In this document: piece by piece, positions 1 through 8,368 of the stretch | Layout of the letters: every line of letters begins with the position of its first letter | How positions within the stretch are numbered: position 1 is the first letter of the stretch | Assembly (NCBI RefSeq): GCF_004346185.1 | Contig: NZ_SMAI01000003.1 | Coordinates: 186,001 to 250,000, forward strand | Direction: 5' to 3' | Length of the DNA stretch: 64,000 nt | Source of the DNA: Aquabacter spiritensis | Lineage (GTDB): Bacteria; Pseudomonadota; Alphaproteobacteria; Rhizobiales; Xanthobacteraceae | Notes under the pieces: model-generated | What the model was told of the DNA's origin: nothing | Database searches by the model: none | The model's input: only the letters and a program-made list of their open reading frames with translations | Program-made: the position numbers and the translations under genes

Positions 1-464
1 CGGTGATAGAAGGCGGGGACCGGCGGCATGATGATCGCCCCGCTCTGCGTCGCCTGCGCCATCAAGGCGATATGGCCGGCGTGCAGCGGCGTCTCGCGCA
101 GCAGCAGCACGACCCGCCGCCTTTCCTTCAGGCAGACGTCCGCGGCCCGCGCGGTCAGCTCGTCATTGTAGCAATTGGCGATGCCGCTCAGCGTCTTGAT
201 CGAGCAGGGCGCGACCAGCATGCCGGCGGTGATGAAGGAGCCGGAGGACAGAGCGGCGCCGATATCCTTGGGATTGTAGAGCGCGTCCGCGAGCGCGCGG
301 ACCTCCTCGGCGCTGTGGTCGGTTTCCTCGGCGATGGTCCGCAGCCCGGCGGGGGTGAGGATGACATGGGTCTCCACGTCCGGAACGTCGCGCAGAAGCT
401 GCAGCGCGCGGATGCCGTAAATGGCGCCCGAGGCCCCGGTGATGGCAACGATGAGCCGCCTCAT
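1..464 (-). CDS. ubiX: UbiX-family flavin prenyltransferase (partial, 3' end off window)
   Basis: This gene makes prenylated FMN from FMN and dimethylallyl phosphate, the cofactor required by UbiD decarboxylases. About 155 codons are present and the C-terminus lies beyond the left edge (the family is usually about 190-210 aa). Visible family marks are the N-terminal FMN-binding ITGASGAIYG, the segment SSGSF.TAGMLVAPCS followed by KTLSGIA, and the late block RAADVCLKERR with LLLRETPL. The start ATG overlaps the TGA of the TIGR02444 gene upstream by 4 bp (ATGA type), so the two are translationally linked. Two UbiD genes (12876-14501 and 52427-54031) lie in the same window, which makes this a plausible cofactor source. 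Family assignment is secure; whether it serves UbiD catabolic enzymes or only ubiquinone synthesis is inference. Confidence 0.93.
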   Translation of the reverse strand, partial: MRRLIVAITGASGAIYGIRALQLLRDVPDVETHVILTPAGLRTIAEETDHSAEEVRALADALYNPKDIGAALSSGSFITAGMLVAPCSIKTLSGIANCYNDELTARAADVCLKERRRVVLLLRETPLHAGHIALMAQATQSGAIIMPPVPAFYH

Positions 465-982
465 GCCGGGGCGCTCCCGGCGGCGCGGGCGATGATGTCC
501 ACGGCGTCCTTCTCTTCTGTCTCGAGGGCGCGGCCCGCGGCCGCCGCGACGACGGCTATCATGCCGGCGGCGGCTTTGTCGCGGCCCGCGCCGTCGGGGG
601 CCGCCGGCGCGAGGGCTTCGCCGAAACGGCCCAGCTCGTCCAGTTCGACCAGTTCGGCGGAGATTTCGAGCCCCTGAAGCTTTTCGCGCAGCCGGGCGGT
701 CGCCTCCGAGGGGGCCGGCGCCGGCCCGGTCTTGAGGCGGCGGCGCACGGCGCGCAGCGGCCGGACCACCTCCCGGTGCCAGTCGCGCACCAGGGCCTCC
801 GCCTGCCCGGCCTCCGCCGGGGCGAGCGCGTGGCCGCGCGCCGCGCCCATCCAGGCGGCGAACAGCAGCACATTGACGTCGAGCCCGGTGCGCTCCTGCA
901 GCAGGAGGCAGGCGGCCGAGACCCCCGCGCGGCCATAGAGCGCGACGGCATAGTCTCTCAGGCGGGAATGGTCCTCGGTCAT
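461..982 (-). CDS. TIGR02444/DUF2390 family protein
   Basis: A 173-aa protein starting MTEDHSRLRDYAVALYG. The segment LLLQERTGLDVNVLLF followed by AAWMG is typical of the TIGR02444 (DUF2390) family, small soluble proteobacterial proteins of unknown function. The C-terminal half is Ala/Glu-rich and probably helical. There is no signal peptide or membrane segment. The stop overlaps the ubiX start by 4 bp, and the MocR gene ends 28 bp upstream on the same strand, so the order is MocR, TIGR02444, ubiX. The overlap hints at a shared role or at least coordinated expression with UbiX, but no function can be given. Confidence 0.8.
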   Translation of the reverse strand: MTEDHSRLRDYAVALYGRAGVSAACLLLQERTGLDVNVLLFAAWMGAARGHALAPAEAGQAEALVRDWHREVVRPLRAVRRRLKTGPAPAPSEATARLREKLQGLEISAELVELDELGRFGEALAPAAPDGAGRDKAAAGMIAVVAAAAGRALETEEKDAVDIIARAAGSAPA

Positions 983-1010
983 GCGGTCGCTCCGCAGGTC
1001 GTCGCCGCGA

Positions 1011-2384
1011 TCATACGAGCGAAATGGCTTCGGCGCGTTCCAGGATCGAGCGCAGCTCCACCACCGCCGTCTCCAGTTCCGCCTCGCTCGCCGCCGCGCC
1101 GAGGCACAGGCGCACGCCGAGGCTGGCGGGATCGTGCGGGCGCAGCGCACCGGGCGGCGCGAGGGTGATTCCCGCCTGGGCCGCCTGGGCGACCAAAGCC
1201 GTCAGAGTGCGGCCCATCGGCAGCGGCAGCCAGACATGGAAACAGGGCGGGCCGGCGCGGTGCGGCAGCCAGCCCTTCAGGACGCGGCGCACCACGTCGT
1301 CGCGGGCCACGGCGCGTTCGCGCTTCAGCATGACCTGGCGGGCGAGGCCGCCATTCTGGATCAGCCGGGAGACCGTCTCGGCCATGGCCGGCACGGCCAT
1401 CCAGCCGGTGGCGCGCAGCCCGTTGATGCAGCGGTCGCGGAACGTGTCCGGGGCGATCATGGCGCCGATCCGGAGCCCGGGCGCGAGGCATTTGGCGAGG
1501 CTCACCGCATAGAAGCTGCGCTCCGGCACCAACGCGGAAAGCGGGCGCGCCGGGACCGGCAGCAGAAAGGCGTAGGCGTCGTCCTCCAGCAGGAAGGCGT
1601 CGTGGCGCCGCAGGATGTCGGCGATGGCGAGGCGCCGCTCCTGGGGCATCAAGGTGCCGGTGGGGGTCTGGAGGGTCGGCATGCAATAGAGCACGCGGGC
1701 GCCGGTCTCGCGGAATGCGCGGTCGAGCGCCTCGGGCTGAAGGCCGTCCGAATCCATCGCCACGCCGTGCAGGCGGTAGCCCGACTGCGCCGACAGCGCC
1801 AGCATGCCCGAATAGGTCAGGGTCTCGGTCAGTACCGGGTCGCCGGGCGCCGCGACCAGAGCGAGGGCGATCGACAGTGCGTGCTGGGCGCCGTGGGTGA
1901 TGAACAGGCGGTCCGGGTCGGCCGCCATGCCGTGGATCGCGAGCCAGGACGCGATCGCTTCCCGATGGTCGCGCCGTCCCTGGTGGGGCAGATAGCCCAG
2001 CAGCCCCTCCATCTCGCCTTCGGCGACGATTTCGGCCAGCGTCGCGGCGATCACGTCCGCCTCGCCGGTCGAGGGCGGGACGTTCAATGCGAGATTGATG
2101 CTGTGGCCGGCGCTGCGCTCCTCGCTCTTGGCGGGCGCCTTGCGCCGCAGGACGAAAGTGCCGCGCCCGACCTCTCCCGAGATCAGCCCGCGCTGCTCGG
2201 CCTCCGCATAGGCCTTCGAGACCGTGCCGACGCTGAGGCCGAGGCGCTCGGCCATGTCGCGCTGAGGCAGCAGGCGGGTCCCGGGCTTCACGCGACCGGC
2301 GGTGATGTCTTCCTCGAGCTGGTCGACGATCGCCACATAGCGCGGCCCGCGCTGCGCGGAGAGGGAGGGAACCCAATCGGTCAT
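1011..2384 (-). CDS. MocR-type GntR regulator with aminotransferase domain
   Basis: A 457-aa transcription factor. Residues about 10-80 form a GntR winged helix (AERLGLSVGTVSKAYAEAE is the recognition region), and residues about 110-457 are a fold-type-I aminotransferase domain. The PLP-lysine region is visible as AVSLAKCLAPGLRIG. MocR proteins use PLP, or a PLP adduct with an amino compound, as effector rather than catalysing transamination. It is transcribed away from the NIPSNAP/molybdenum-hydroxylase operon across a 287-bp AT-rich gap that holds an inverted repeat, so it is the natural candidate regulator of that operon. This is inference from position; it could instead control the ubiX side. 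Confidence 0.92.
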   Translation of the reverse strand: MTDWVPSLSAQRGPRYVAIVDQLEEDITAGRVKPGTRLLPQRDMAERLGLSVGTVSKAYAEAEQRGLISGEVGRGTFVLRRKAPAKSEERSAGHSINLALNVPPSTGEADVIAATLAEIVAEGEMEGLLGYLPHQGRRDHREAIASWLAIHGMAADPDRLFITHGAQHALSIALALVAAPGDPVLTETLTYSGMLALSAQSGYRLHGVAMDSDGLQPEALDRAFRETGARVLYCMPTLQTPTGTLMPQERRLAIADILRRHDAFLLEDDAYAFLLPVPARPLSALVPERSFYAVSLAKCLAPGLRIGAMIAPDTFRDRCINGLRATGWMAVPAMAETVSRLIQNGGLARQVMLKRERAVARDDVVRRVLKGWLPHRAGPPCFHVWLPLPMGRTLTALVAQAAQAGITLAPPGALRPHDPASLGVRLCLGAAASEAELETAVVELRSILERAEAISLV

Positions 2385-2558
2385 GCTTCACCCGGTTTCT
2401 TCTCCAGCGAATAGTGCAATCCGTGAATTGTTGCAATATGGCACGGCAAAGGAGACGGGTTTGCACACGCAAAATGATGCTTCCGCGCGGAATTACCTCG
2501 AAAAATAGGACATTCATGGTGCGGCGCAGCAAAAATCTTTGCATTGCATCATATTCAT

Positions 2559-2585
2559 ATAAGTCAAATTACCAAATTGGCTTAT
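2559..2585. promoter_or_regulatory. inverted-repeat operator candidate
   Basis: ATAAGTCAA (2559-2567) and TTGGCTTAT (2577-2585) are inverted copies matching at 8 of 9 positions across a 9-bp spacer. The repeat sits in an AT-rich stretch that stands out from the GC-rich surroundings, between the divergent MocR gene and the plus-strand operon, just upstream of a possible -35 box at 2594. Position and symmetry suggest a regulator site, most simply for MocR. No binding consensus was recognised. Confidence 0.45.
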
Positions 2586-2593
2586 CTCAATTG

Positions 2594-2620
2594 TTGACGA
2601 GGTGTCTTTTGAACTTGTAT
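2594..2620 (+). promoter_or_regulatory. possible sigma-70 promoter for the 2.7-14.5 kb operon
   Basis: TTGACG at 2594-2599 is a good -35 box. The best following hexamer is TTGTAT at 2615-2620, giving a short 15-bp spacer and a weak -10. It lies 52 bp before the NIPSNAP start and just after the inverted repeat at 2559-2585. The short spacer would fit an activator-dependent promoter, but this is only a pattern match. Confidence 0.3.
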
Positions 2621-2671
2621 CGTCCCAATCAATCGCGGCGCACCGACGCCGGTCCAATCGGGAGCACGCCC

Positions 2672-2995
2672 ATGCTGTACGAAATCCGGGTGTATCAGGC
2701 GGCGGAGGGGCGCGCCGAAGCCATGCGCCAGCGCTTCCTGACCGAGGTGGTGCCCCGTTTGCCCAAGCACGGGATCGAGCTGCTCGGCGTCTTCACGGCC
2801 CCCGAGGAAGACGGCCGGATGACCTATATCACCCGCTTCGCCGACGAAGCCGCGCGGACCAAGGGGTGGGCGTCGTTCGGCGCCGATCCGGATTGGAAGG
2901 CCGTGAAGGCGGCGAGCGAGGTCGATGGCCCGCTGCTCGCCTCGCAGACCGTCTCGGTCCTCGCGCCGGCCGCGGCCGGCCTCCTCCTCGGTTGA
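2672..2995 (+). CDS. NIPSNAP-family dimeric alpha/beta-barrel protein
   Basis: A 107-aa protein starting MLYEIRVYQAAEGRAEAM. The LYEIRVYQ start, a later hydrophobic strand (MTYITRFADE) and a W.SFGADPDWKAVK stretch fit the NIPSNAP family, small ferredoxin-like-fold proteins often found in aromatic and other catabolic operons without a settled activity. It is the first gene of the plus-strand operon, 40 bp before the FAD subunit gene. The start was chosen at the ATG whose protein opens with the family signature; longer in-frame starts upstream would add residues from the AT-rich intergenic region. Confidence 0.82.
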   Translation: MLYEIRVYQAAEGRAEAMRQRFLTEVVPRLPKHGIELLGVFTAPEEDGRMTYITRFADEAARTKGWASFGADPDWKAVKAASEVDGPLLASQTVSVLAPAAAGLLLG

Positions 2996-3035
2996 ACCGA
3001 AGCGGCGGGCCAGTCGCCCGCTTTGAGGACGTCAG

Positions 3036-3914
3036 ATGAAACCGGCACCCTTTCGCTATGTTCGGCCCACCACTCTGGGTGAGGCCTGTGCGGTCCTCGC
3101 CGCCGAGGAGGATGCGCGCGTCATCGCCGGCGGGCAGACCCTCGTGCCCATGCTGGCGATGCGGCTCGCCCGTCCCTCGACCCTGGTCGACATCGCCCGC
3201 ATGCCGGGCCTGTCCGGCATCGCCCGCGATGGCGACGTGCTGGTGATCGGCGCGACCACCCGCCAGGTCGAGGCCGAGCGCTCGGCGCTGGTGGCGCGCG
3301 ATCTGCCGCTGCTCGCCGCCGCTCTGCCCTGGGTCGGCCATCCCCCGACCCGCACCCGCGGCACGGTCGGCGGCTCCTGCGCCAATGCCGATCCTTCGGC
3401 GGAAATCCCCCTCGTCGCCGTCACCCTCGATGCCGAGATCGTGGTCGAGGACGAAAGCGGCCCCATGCCGATGCTGGCGGACGATTTCTTCATCGGCCCG
3501 ATGATCACGGCGGTCCCCCCGAGCGGCATCCTGACCGCGGTGCGCTTTCCGGTCTGGGACGAGGCCCGCATCGGCGCCGCGTTCCACGAGATCAGCGCCC
3601 GCCGGTCCGACTTCGCCTTCGTTTCCGCCGCGGCCCAGGTCGCGCGCGATGCCGAGGGCCGCTGCACGCGGATCGCGCTCGGCATTGGCGGGGTGGGCGA
3701 CCGGCCCGTGAAGCTCGACGTCTCCGGCCTGATCGGCACCGCGCTCGATGCGGCCACGGTCGCGGCGGCGGTCCATGCCGCGGCCGCCGCGCTCGAGGCG
3801 ACCAGCGACCTGCATGCCAGCGCCGACTATCGCCGCCGCGTCGCGGTGACGCTCGGCGCCCGGGCGATCGCCGACGCAGCGGCCAACATCCAAGCAAAGG
3901 AGGGCGGCCGGTGA
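3036..3914 (+). CDS. molybdenum hydroxylase FAD-binding medium subunit (CoxM/CutM type)
   Basis: A 292-aa FAD subunit of a xanthine dehydrogenase/CO dehydrogenase-family enzyme, passing electrons from the iron-sulfur clusters to an acceptor. The isoalloxazine/ADP-binding motifs are visible as VIAGGQTLVPM near residue 30 and TRGTVGGSCANADPSAE near residue 105. The N-terminal FRYVRPTTLGEA is typical. The stop overlaps the next gene's GTG start (GTGA), and the three subunit genes are in the common medium-small-large order. No active-site substitution is apparent. Substrate is set by the large subunit. Confidence 0.95.
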   Translation: MKPAPFRYVRPTTLGEACAVLAAEEDARVIAGGQTLVPMLAMRLARPSTLVDIARMPGLSGIARDGDVLVIGATTRQVEAERSALVARDLPLLAAALPWVGHPPTRTRGTVGGSCANADPSAEIPLVAVTLDAEIVVEDESGPMPMLADDFFIGPMITAVPPSGILTAVRFPVWDEARIGAAFHEISARRSDFAFVSAAAQVARDAEGRCTRIALGIGGVGDRPVKLDVSGLIGTALDAATVAAAVHAAAAALEATSDLHASADYRRRVAVTLGARAIADAAANIQAKEGGR

Positions 3915-4510
3915 AGGTCGAACTCACCATCAACGGCACCGCGCGCACGGCCGAGGTCGAGGCGCGCAAGACCCTGCTCGACGCGCTGCGCGAGGATTTT
4001 CAGCTCACCGGCACCCATGCCGGCTGCGAGCACGGCGTGTGCGGCGCCTGCACCGTCCTGATCGACGGCGCCCCGGCCCGCTCCTGCCTGATGTTCGCCT
4101 GCCAGGCGGACGGCTACGACATCACCACGATCGAGGGCATGGCGCCGGCGCCGGGCGAACTCTCGGTGATCCAGGACGCGTTCTGCGAGACCCACGGCAT
4201 GCAATGCGGCTTCTGCACGCCGGGCATGGTGCTGGCGGCGCATGCGCTGCTGGCGCGCGAGGACAGCCCGGACCGCGCCGCCATCGTCGAGGCGATCTCG
4301 GGCAATATCTGCCGCTGCACCGGCTATGGCCAGATCGTCGAGGCGATCGCGCTCGCCGCCGAGCGCCTGCGCACGGCCAACACGCCGCGCGGCGTGCGCC
4401 CGCCGCAGATCGGCGCCCCGCATGTCGATCCCGACGCCGGCGAGGACGCGCCGGGCGCCGGCATCCTCGAAGCCGCGGATGCCGACATGCCGCATGGAGG
4501 CCGGCCATGA
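3911..4510 (+). CDS. molybdenum hydroxylase [2Fe-2S] small subunit
   Basis: A 199-aa iron-sulfur subunit. Cysteines for the plant-type N-terminal cluster are C39, C44, C47 and C59 (GCEHGVCGACTV), and those for the second helical-domain cluster are C99, C102, C134 and C136 (QCGFC and ICRCTGY). All eight are present. It starts at a GTG overlapping the previous stop and ends overlapping the ATG of the large-subunit gene. The protein is about 40 residues longer than the usual 155-165 aa because of a Pro/Ala/Asp-rich tail after residue 155, which has no recognisable motif. Confidence 0.96.
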   Translation: MKVELTINGTARTAEVEARKTLLDALREDFQLTGTHAGCEHGVCGACTVLIDGAPARSCLMFACQADGYDITTIEGMAPAPGELSVIQDAFCETHGMQCGFCTPGMVLAAHALLAREDSPDRAAIVEAISGNICRCTGYGQIVEAIALAAERLRTANTPRGVRPPQIGAPHVDPDAGEDAPGAGILEAADADMPHGGRP

Positions 4511-6921
4511 CCGAAGCCCCGTCCCAGTTCCGCTTCGTCTCCGCCAATCGCCGCGTGCGCGAGGACCGGCGCTTCGTCGCCGGCCGCGGCCATTATGTCG
4601 CCGACATCGCGCTCGAGGGCATGCTGCACGTCGCCATGGTCGCCTCGCAGCACCCGGCCGCCCGCATCGTCTCGATCGATGCCAGCGCTGCGCTCGCTTT
4701 GCCGGGCGTGCATTACGTGCTGACCGGCGAGGAGCTGGCCGGCGGTGTCGATCAGTTGATGAACGGCCTCGACACGCCCAATGTCCGCCGCTACCCGCTG
4801 GCGGTGGGCCGCACGCGCTATGCCGGCGAATGGGTCGCCGCGGTGGTGGCCGACAGCCGCGCCCTGGCCGAGGACGCCGCCGAGAAGGTGCGCGTCGTCT
4901 ACGAACCGCTGGCCTATCTCACCAAGGCGGAAGAGGCCCTCGACCCGGCGAGCCCGCCGGTCCATCCCGAGCACGGCTCCAACATCCTGCTCGACCGGCA
5001 GTTCGTGTGGGGCGAGGTGGACCGCCACTTCGCCGAGAGCCCGCGGCATTTGTCGTTCCGCGTCACCTGGGGGCGCAATTCCACCGTCCCGATCGAGACC
5101 TTCGGCGTCGTCGCCTCCTGGGATCCCTGGCGCGACATGCTCGACGTCTGGGCCTCGATCCAGATGCCGAAATATTCCGACCAGATCTCGCGCGCGCTGC
5201 GCATCCCCACCAATGCGGTGCGGGTGCATCAGGATGTCGATGTCGGCGGCTCCTACGGCGTGAAGCGCGGCATCAAGCACACCGTGCTGGTCGGCTATCT
5301 CTCGCGCCGGCTGAACCGGCCGGTGCGCTTCCTGGAAGACCGGCTGGAGAATATGCGCTCCGGCGACGCCCATGGCCCGGAGCGGATCTTCGACGTCGAC
5401 GTCGCCTTCGACGAGGCCGGCATCATCAAGTCGATGAAGATGCGCGCTCTGGACAATGCCGGCGCCTATGCCGGGCGCGCGCCGTTCCAGCTCGGCAAGC
5501 CGATCGGCGCCATCGTCGGGCCCTACAAGATCCAGAGCGTCGCCTATCGCGCGCAGTCGGTCACGACCAACAAGGCGGTGCAGGAGGCGGTGCGCGGCTT
5601 CGGCCAGTCGCCGACCAATTACGCCATCGAAACCGCGATGGACAAGGTGGCGCGCGCCTGCGGCCTCGACCGGGTCGAGGCGCGGCGGCGCAATTTCATC
5701 CGCAAGGAGGAGTTCCCCTATCTCATCCCGAGCGGCACGCGCTACGACAGCGGCGACTATCACACGGTGGTCGAGAAGGTGCTGGCGCACGTCGATTATG
5801 ACGGCCTGCTTGCGGAACGCGACCGGCTGCGCGCCTCCGGCCTGCTCGCCGGCATCGGCATCGCCGCCTGCCTCGAACCCTCGGGCGGCAATTCCTCGTT
5901 CGAGCCGCTGCTGAACGAGAAGAACACCACCACGACCTGGATGGATTCGGCCCGCATCACCATCGACGGGCCGGGCTTCGTCACCGTCACCATCCACACC
6001 ACCTCCTCCGGCCAGGGCCACGAGACCTTGGCCGCGACCGTGGTGGCGGAGGTGCTGGAGATCGATCCCGACCGCATCCGCGTGGTGCGCCCCGACACGC
6101 TGGAGAGCCTGCCGTCCAATTCCCCGGTCGGCAGCCGCATGGCCATCATGCTCGGCGGCGCCTGCTTCCATGCCGCGCAGAAGCTGAAGGCCAAGCTGGT
6201 GGCGATCGCCGCCTTCCAGTTCGGCATCGCGCCCGAGGCGGCGCGCTACGAGACCGGCGCGGTGAGCGATCCGGCGAGCGGCCGGCGCCTGGACTGGGCC
6301 GACATCGTCAACATCGCCCACCGCAACTTCCATCTCCTGCCGCCCGACACCGAGCCGGGCCTCGCGGTCACCCACGTCATGCAGGTGCCGACCGCGACCA
6401 AGCTGCCGGAGGACGGGCGGGTGCAGATGTATCCCTGCCACTCGTTCGAATTCCACGTCGTGCTGATCGCGCTCGACCCCGTGCTCGGCAAGCCGGAGAT
6501 CCGCCGCTACGTGATCGGCCACGATTGCGGCACGGTGATCAATCCGCACATCGTCAAGGGCATGACGCTCGGCGGCATCGCCCACGGCATCGGCGCGGCG
6601 CTGCTGGAGGAGTTCGTCTATGACGACGAGGGCCAGCTCCTGACCCAGAGCTTCATGGACTATCTCCTGCCCTCCTCGCACGAGGTGCCGGCCGTCGAGA
6701 TCGTTCACCACGTCACGCCCTCGCCCTTCACCGTGTTCGGCCAGAAGGGTTCGGGCGAGAGCGGCTATCTCGGCGCCCCGGCGGCCATCTCCGGCGCCCT
6801 GAACGATGCCGTCGACGCCCTCGGCATCGCCTTCGACAAGCTGCCGATCCGCATCTTTGCCATCAGCGACGCGGTTGCGGCCGCGCGCGCCAAACAGAGC
6901 CAAGAGAAGACATCCGCATGA
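4507..6921 (+). CDS. molybdenum hydroxylase large subunit, molybdopterin-binding
   Basis: An 804-aa catalytic subunit of the xanthine dehydrogenase/aldehyde oxidase family, hydroxylating a carbon next to nitrogen or an aldehyde with water as oxygen source. It carries DVGGSYGVK near residue 245, QEAVRGFGQSP near residue 358 (the RGFG form of xanthine dehydrogenase-like enzymes rather than the AYxCSFR loop of true CO dehydrogenase), and KGSGESGYLG near residue 747, whose Glu is the expected catalytic base. It is therefore unlikely to oxidise CO. With the neighbouring amidohydrolase, enol-lactonase-like protein and UbiD it probably hydroxylates an N-heterocyclic or aromatic acid. The ATG at 4507 was chosen because it gives the family N-terminus and the ATGA overlap. 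Confidence 0.94.
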   Translation: MTEAPSQFRFVSANRRVREDRRFVAGRGHYVADIALEGMLHVAMVASQHPAARIVSIDASAALALPGVHYVLTGEELAGGVDQLMNGLDTPNVRRYPLAVGRTRYAGEWVAAVVADSRALAEDAAEKVRVVYEPLAYLTKAEEALDPASPPVHPEHGSNILLDRQFVWGEVDRHFAESPRHLSFRVTWGRNSTVPIETFGVVASWDPWRDMLDVWASIQMPKYSDQISRALRIPTNAVRVHQDVDVGGSYGVKRGIKHTVLVGYLSRRLNRPVRFLEDRLENMRSGDAHGPERIFDVDVAFDEAGIIKSMKMRALDNAGAYAGRAPFQLGKPIGAIVGPYKIQSVAYRAQSVTTNKAVQEAVRGFGQSPTNYAIETAMDKVARACGLDRVEARRRNFIRKEEFPYLIPSGTRYDSGDYHTVVEKVLAHVDYDGLLAERDRLRASGLLAGIGIAACLEPSGGNSSFEPLLNEKNTTTTWMDSARITIDGPGFVTVTIHTTSSGQGHETLAATVVAEVLEIDPDRIRVVRPDTLESLPSNSPVGSRMAIMLGGACFHAAQKLKAKLVAIAAFQFGIAPEAARYETGAVSDPASGRRLDWADIVNIAHRNFHLLPPDTEPGLAVTHVMQVPTATKLPEDGRVQMYPCHSFEFHVVLIALDPVLGKPEIRRYVIGHDCGTVINPHIVKGMTLGGIAHGIGAALLEEFVYDDEGQLLTQSFMDYLLPSSHEVPAVEIVHHVTPSPFTVFGQKGSGESGYLGAPAAISGALNDAVDALGIAFDKLPIRIFAISDAVAAARAKQSQEKTSA

Positions 6922-7883
6922 TCATCGACGCCCACGCCCATCTCGTCCCGCCGACTTTGGTCGACGCCATCAAGTCGCAGGCCGACAAATTCCCCTCGGT
7001 CCGGATCACGGAAGAGGGCGGCTTCGCCTTTGCCGGCGGCAAGCCGACCCGCCCGGTCTCCAAGGGCCTCAGCGATCTGCCCGCGCGCCTGAAATGGATG
7101 GACGAGAACAAGATCGCGCGTCAGGTGGTCGGCGGCTGGCTCGACATTTTCGGCAATGATCTGCCGGTCGAAGAGGGCGTCGCCTGGTCGCGGCTCTACA
7201 ACGCGCACATGCTGGAGACCGCCAAGGCTGAGCCGCGCTTCGTGCCGCTCTGCCTGGTGCCGCTGCAGGACGGCGCACGCGCCGCCGAGGTGCTGCGCGA
7301 GGCCCACGCCGCCGGCTTCCGCGGCACCATGATCGGCACCCAGCCCAAGGGCAAAGGCGGCGTCCTCGACGATCCCGCGCTGCTGCCGTTCTGGGAAGCG
7401 GCCGACGCGCTGGAAATGGGCGTCTTCATCCATCCGGTGTTCGAGAGCGGCGACGACCGGGTGCACGATTACGGCATGGCGAATGCGGTCGGCCGCATCA
7501 CCGACATGATGATCGCCTTCTCGCGGCTGATCTATGCCGGCCATGTCACGCGCTTCTCGCGCGCCAAGATCGTCGCCGGCATCGGCGGGGCGGCGCTGCC
7601 TTATGCCATCGGCCGGCTGCGCCGGAACTACACGCTCGACAAGAAACTCGGCGATCCCGACGCGGCGCTGGCGACGCTCTATTACGACACCATCGTCCAG
7701 GACCCCCGGACCCTGCGCTATCTCGCCGACATCGTCGGCGCGGACCGCATCATGATGGGCTCGGACATGCCGTTCCCGATCGGCGATCTGGAGCCCCTGA
7801 AGATCGTCGCCGAGACCGCGTTCAGCGACGCCGAGCGCGCCTCGATCAATGGCGGGCTCGCCCAGCGCCTGCTGGGCCTCTGA
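6918..7883 (+). CDS. amidohydrolase-2 (ACMSD-like) family protein with altered catalytic His
   Basis: A 321-aa TIM-barrel protein of the amidohydrolase_2 family, which includes aminocarboxymuconate-semialdehyde and resorcylate decarboxylases and some hydrolases. Metal ligands H6 and H8 (DAHAH), H172 (FIHP) and D283 (GSDMPF) are present. At the place where the family has SHGGG, this protein reads GIGGA, with Ile222 replacing the catalytic His. ATG overlaps the preceding TGA. It follows the molybdenum hydroxylase directly, so a decarboxylation or ring-fission hydrolysis step is plausible, but the His to Ile change means the usual mechanism cannot be assumed. Confidence 0.88.
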   Translation: MIIDAHAHLVPPTLVDAIKSQADKFPSVRITEEGGFAFAGGKPTRPVSKGLSDLPARLKWMDENKIARQVVGGWLDIFGNDLPVEEGVAWSRLYNAHMLETAKAEPRFVPLCLVPLQDGARAAEVLREAHAAGFRGTMIGTQPKGKGGVLDDPALLPFWEAADALEMGVFIHPVFESGDDRVHDYGMANAVGRITDMMIAFSRLIYAGHVTRFSRAKIVAGIGGAALPYAIGRLRRNYTLDKKLGDPDAALATLYYDTIVQDPRTLRYLADIVGADRIMMGSDMPFPIGDLEPLKIVAETAFSDAERASINGGLAQRLLGL

Positions 7884-7896
7884 GGAGACGCGCCCC

Positions 7897-8364
7897 ATGA
7901 AGCTCGACATCGCCGGAAGCGAAACCATCCAGACCGACATCGAGAGCCTGTGGCGGGCGCTCAACGATCCCGCCGTGCTGACGCGCTGCATCCCCGGGTG
8001 CAAGGCGATGATCGAGACGGCGCCCGACGCCTACAAGGTCGAGATGCAGTTGCGCGTCGCGGCGGTGGGCGGCTCGTTCGAGGGCGAGATCGCGCTGTCG
8101 GACAAGCAGCCGCCGCACACCTGCCGCATCACGGTGTCGGGCGCCGGCTCGCTCGGCCACGGCAATGGCGAGGCGAAGTTCGAGATCACGCCGCAGGAGG
8201 ACGCCTGCCTCCTGGCCTATCAGGGCGTCGGCGAGGTCGGCGGCCTCGTCGCCGGGGTCGGCCAGCGCATCCTCGGATCGGTGTCGAAGCATCTCATCGG
8301 CCGCTTCTTCACCGCTCTGCGCAAGGAATTCGAGCCGGGCCAGGCGCTCGGGGCGGCGGAGTAA
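7897..8364 (+). CDS. CoxG-like SRPBCC-domain protein
   Basis: A 155-aa START/SRPBCC-fold protein of the carbon monoxide dehydrogenase subunit G (CoxG) family. The N-terminal MKLDIAGSETIQTD, CIPGCKA near residue 37 and the late VGGLVAGVGQRI are typical. CoxG proteins accompany molybdenum hydroxylases and are thought to help membrane recruitment or assembly of the enzyme; the short family members lack the C-terminal membrane helix, as here. It lies 13 bp after the amidohydrolase gene in the operon and supports the reading of the upstream trio as a working hydroxylase. Confidence 0.9.
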   Translation: MKLDIAGSETIQTDIESLWRALNDPAVLTRCIPGCKAMIETAPDAYKVEMQLRVAAVGGSFEGEIALSDKQPPHTCRITVSGAGSLGHGNGEAKFEITPQEDACLLAYQGVGEVGGLVAGVGQRILGSVSKHLIGRFFTALRKEFEPGQALGAAE

Positions 8365-8368
8365 GACT

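Noticed and set aside
4324-6903. Long open frame antisense to the molybdenum hydroxylase large subunit
   Set aside because: It mirrors the GC-rich codon pattern of the sense gene, shows no domain signature and is rich in Arg/Gly/His/Asp, as expected of an antisense frame.
4507-6921. True aerobic CO dehydrogenase
   Set aside because: The AYxCSFR active-site loop of CoxL is absent; the protein has an RGFG-type loop.
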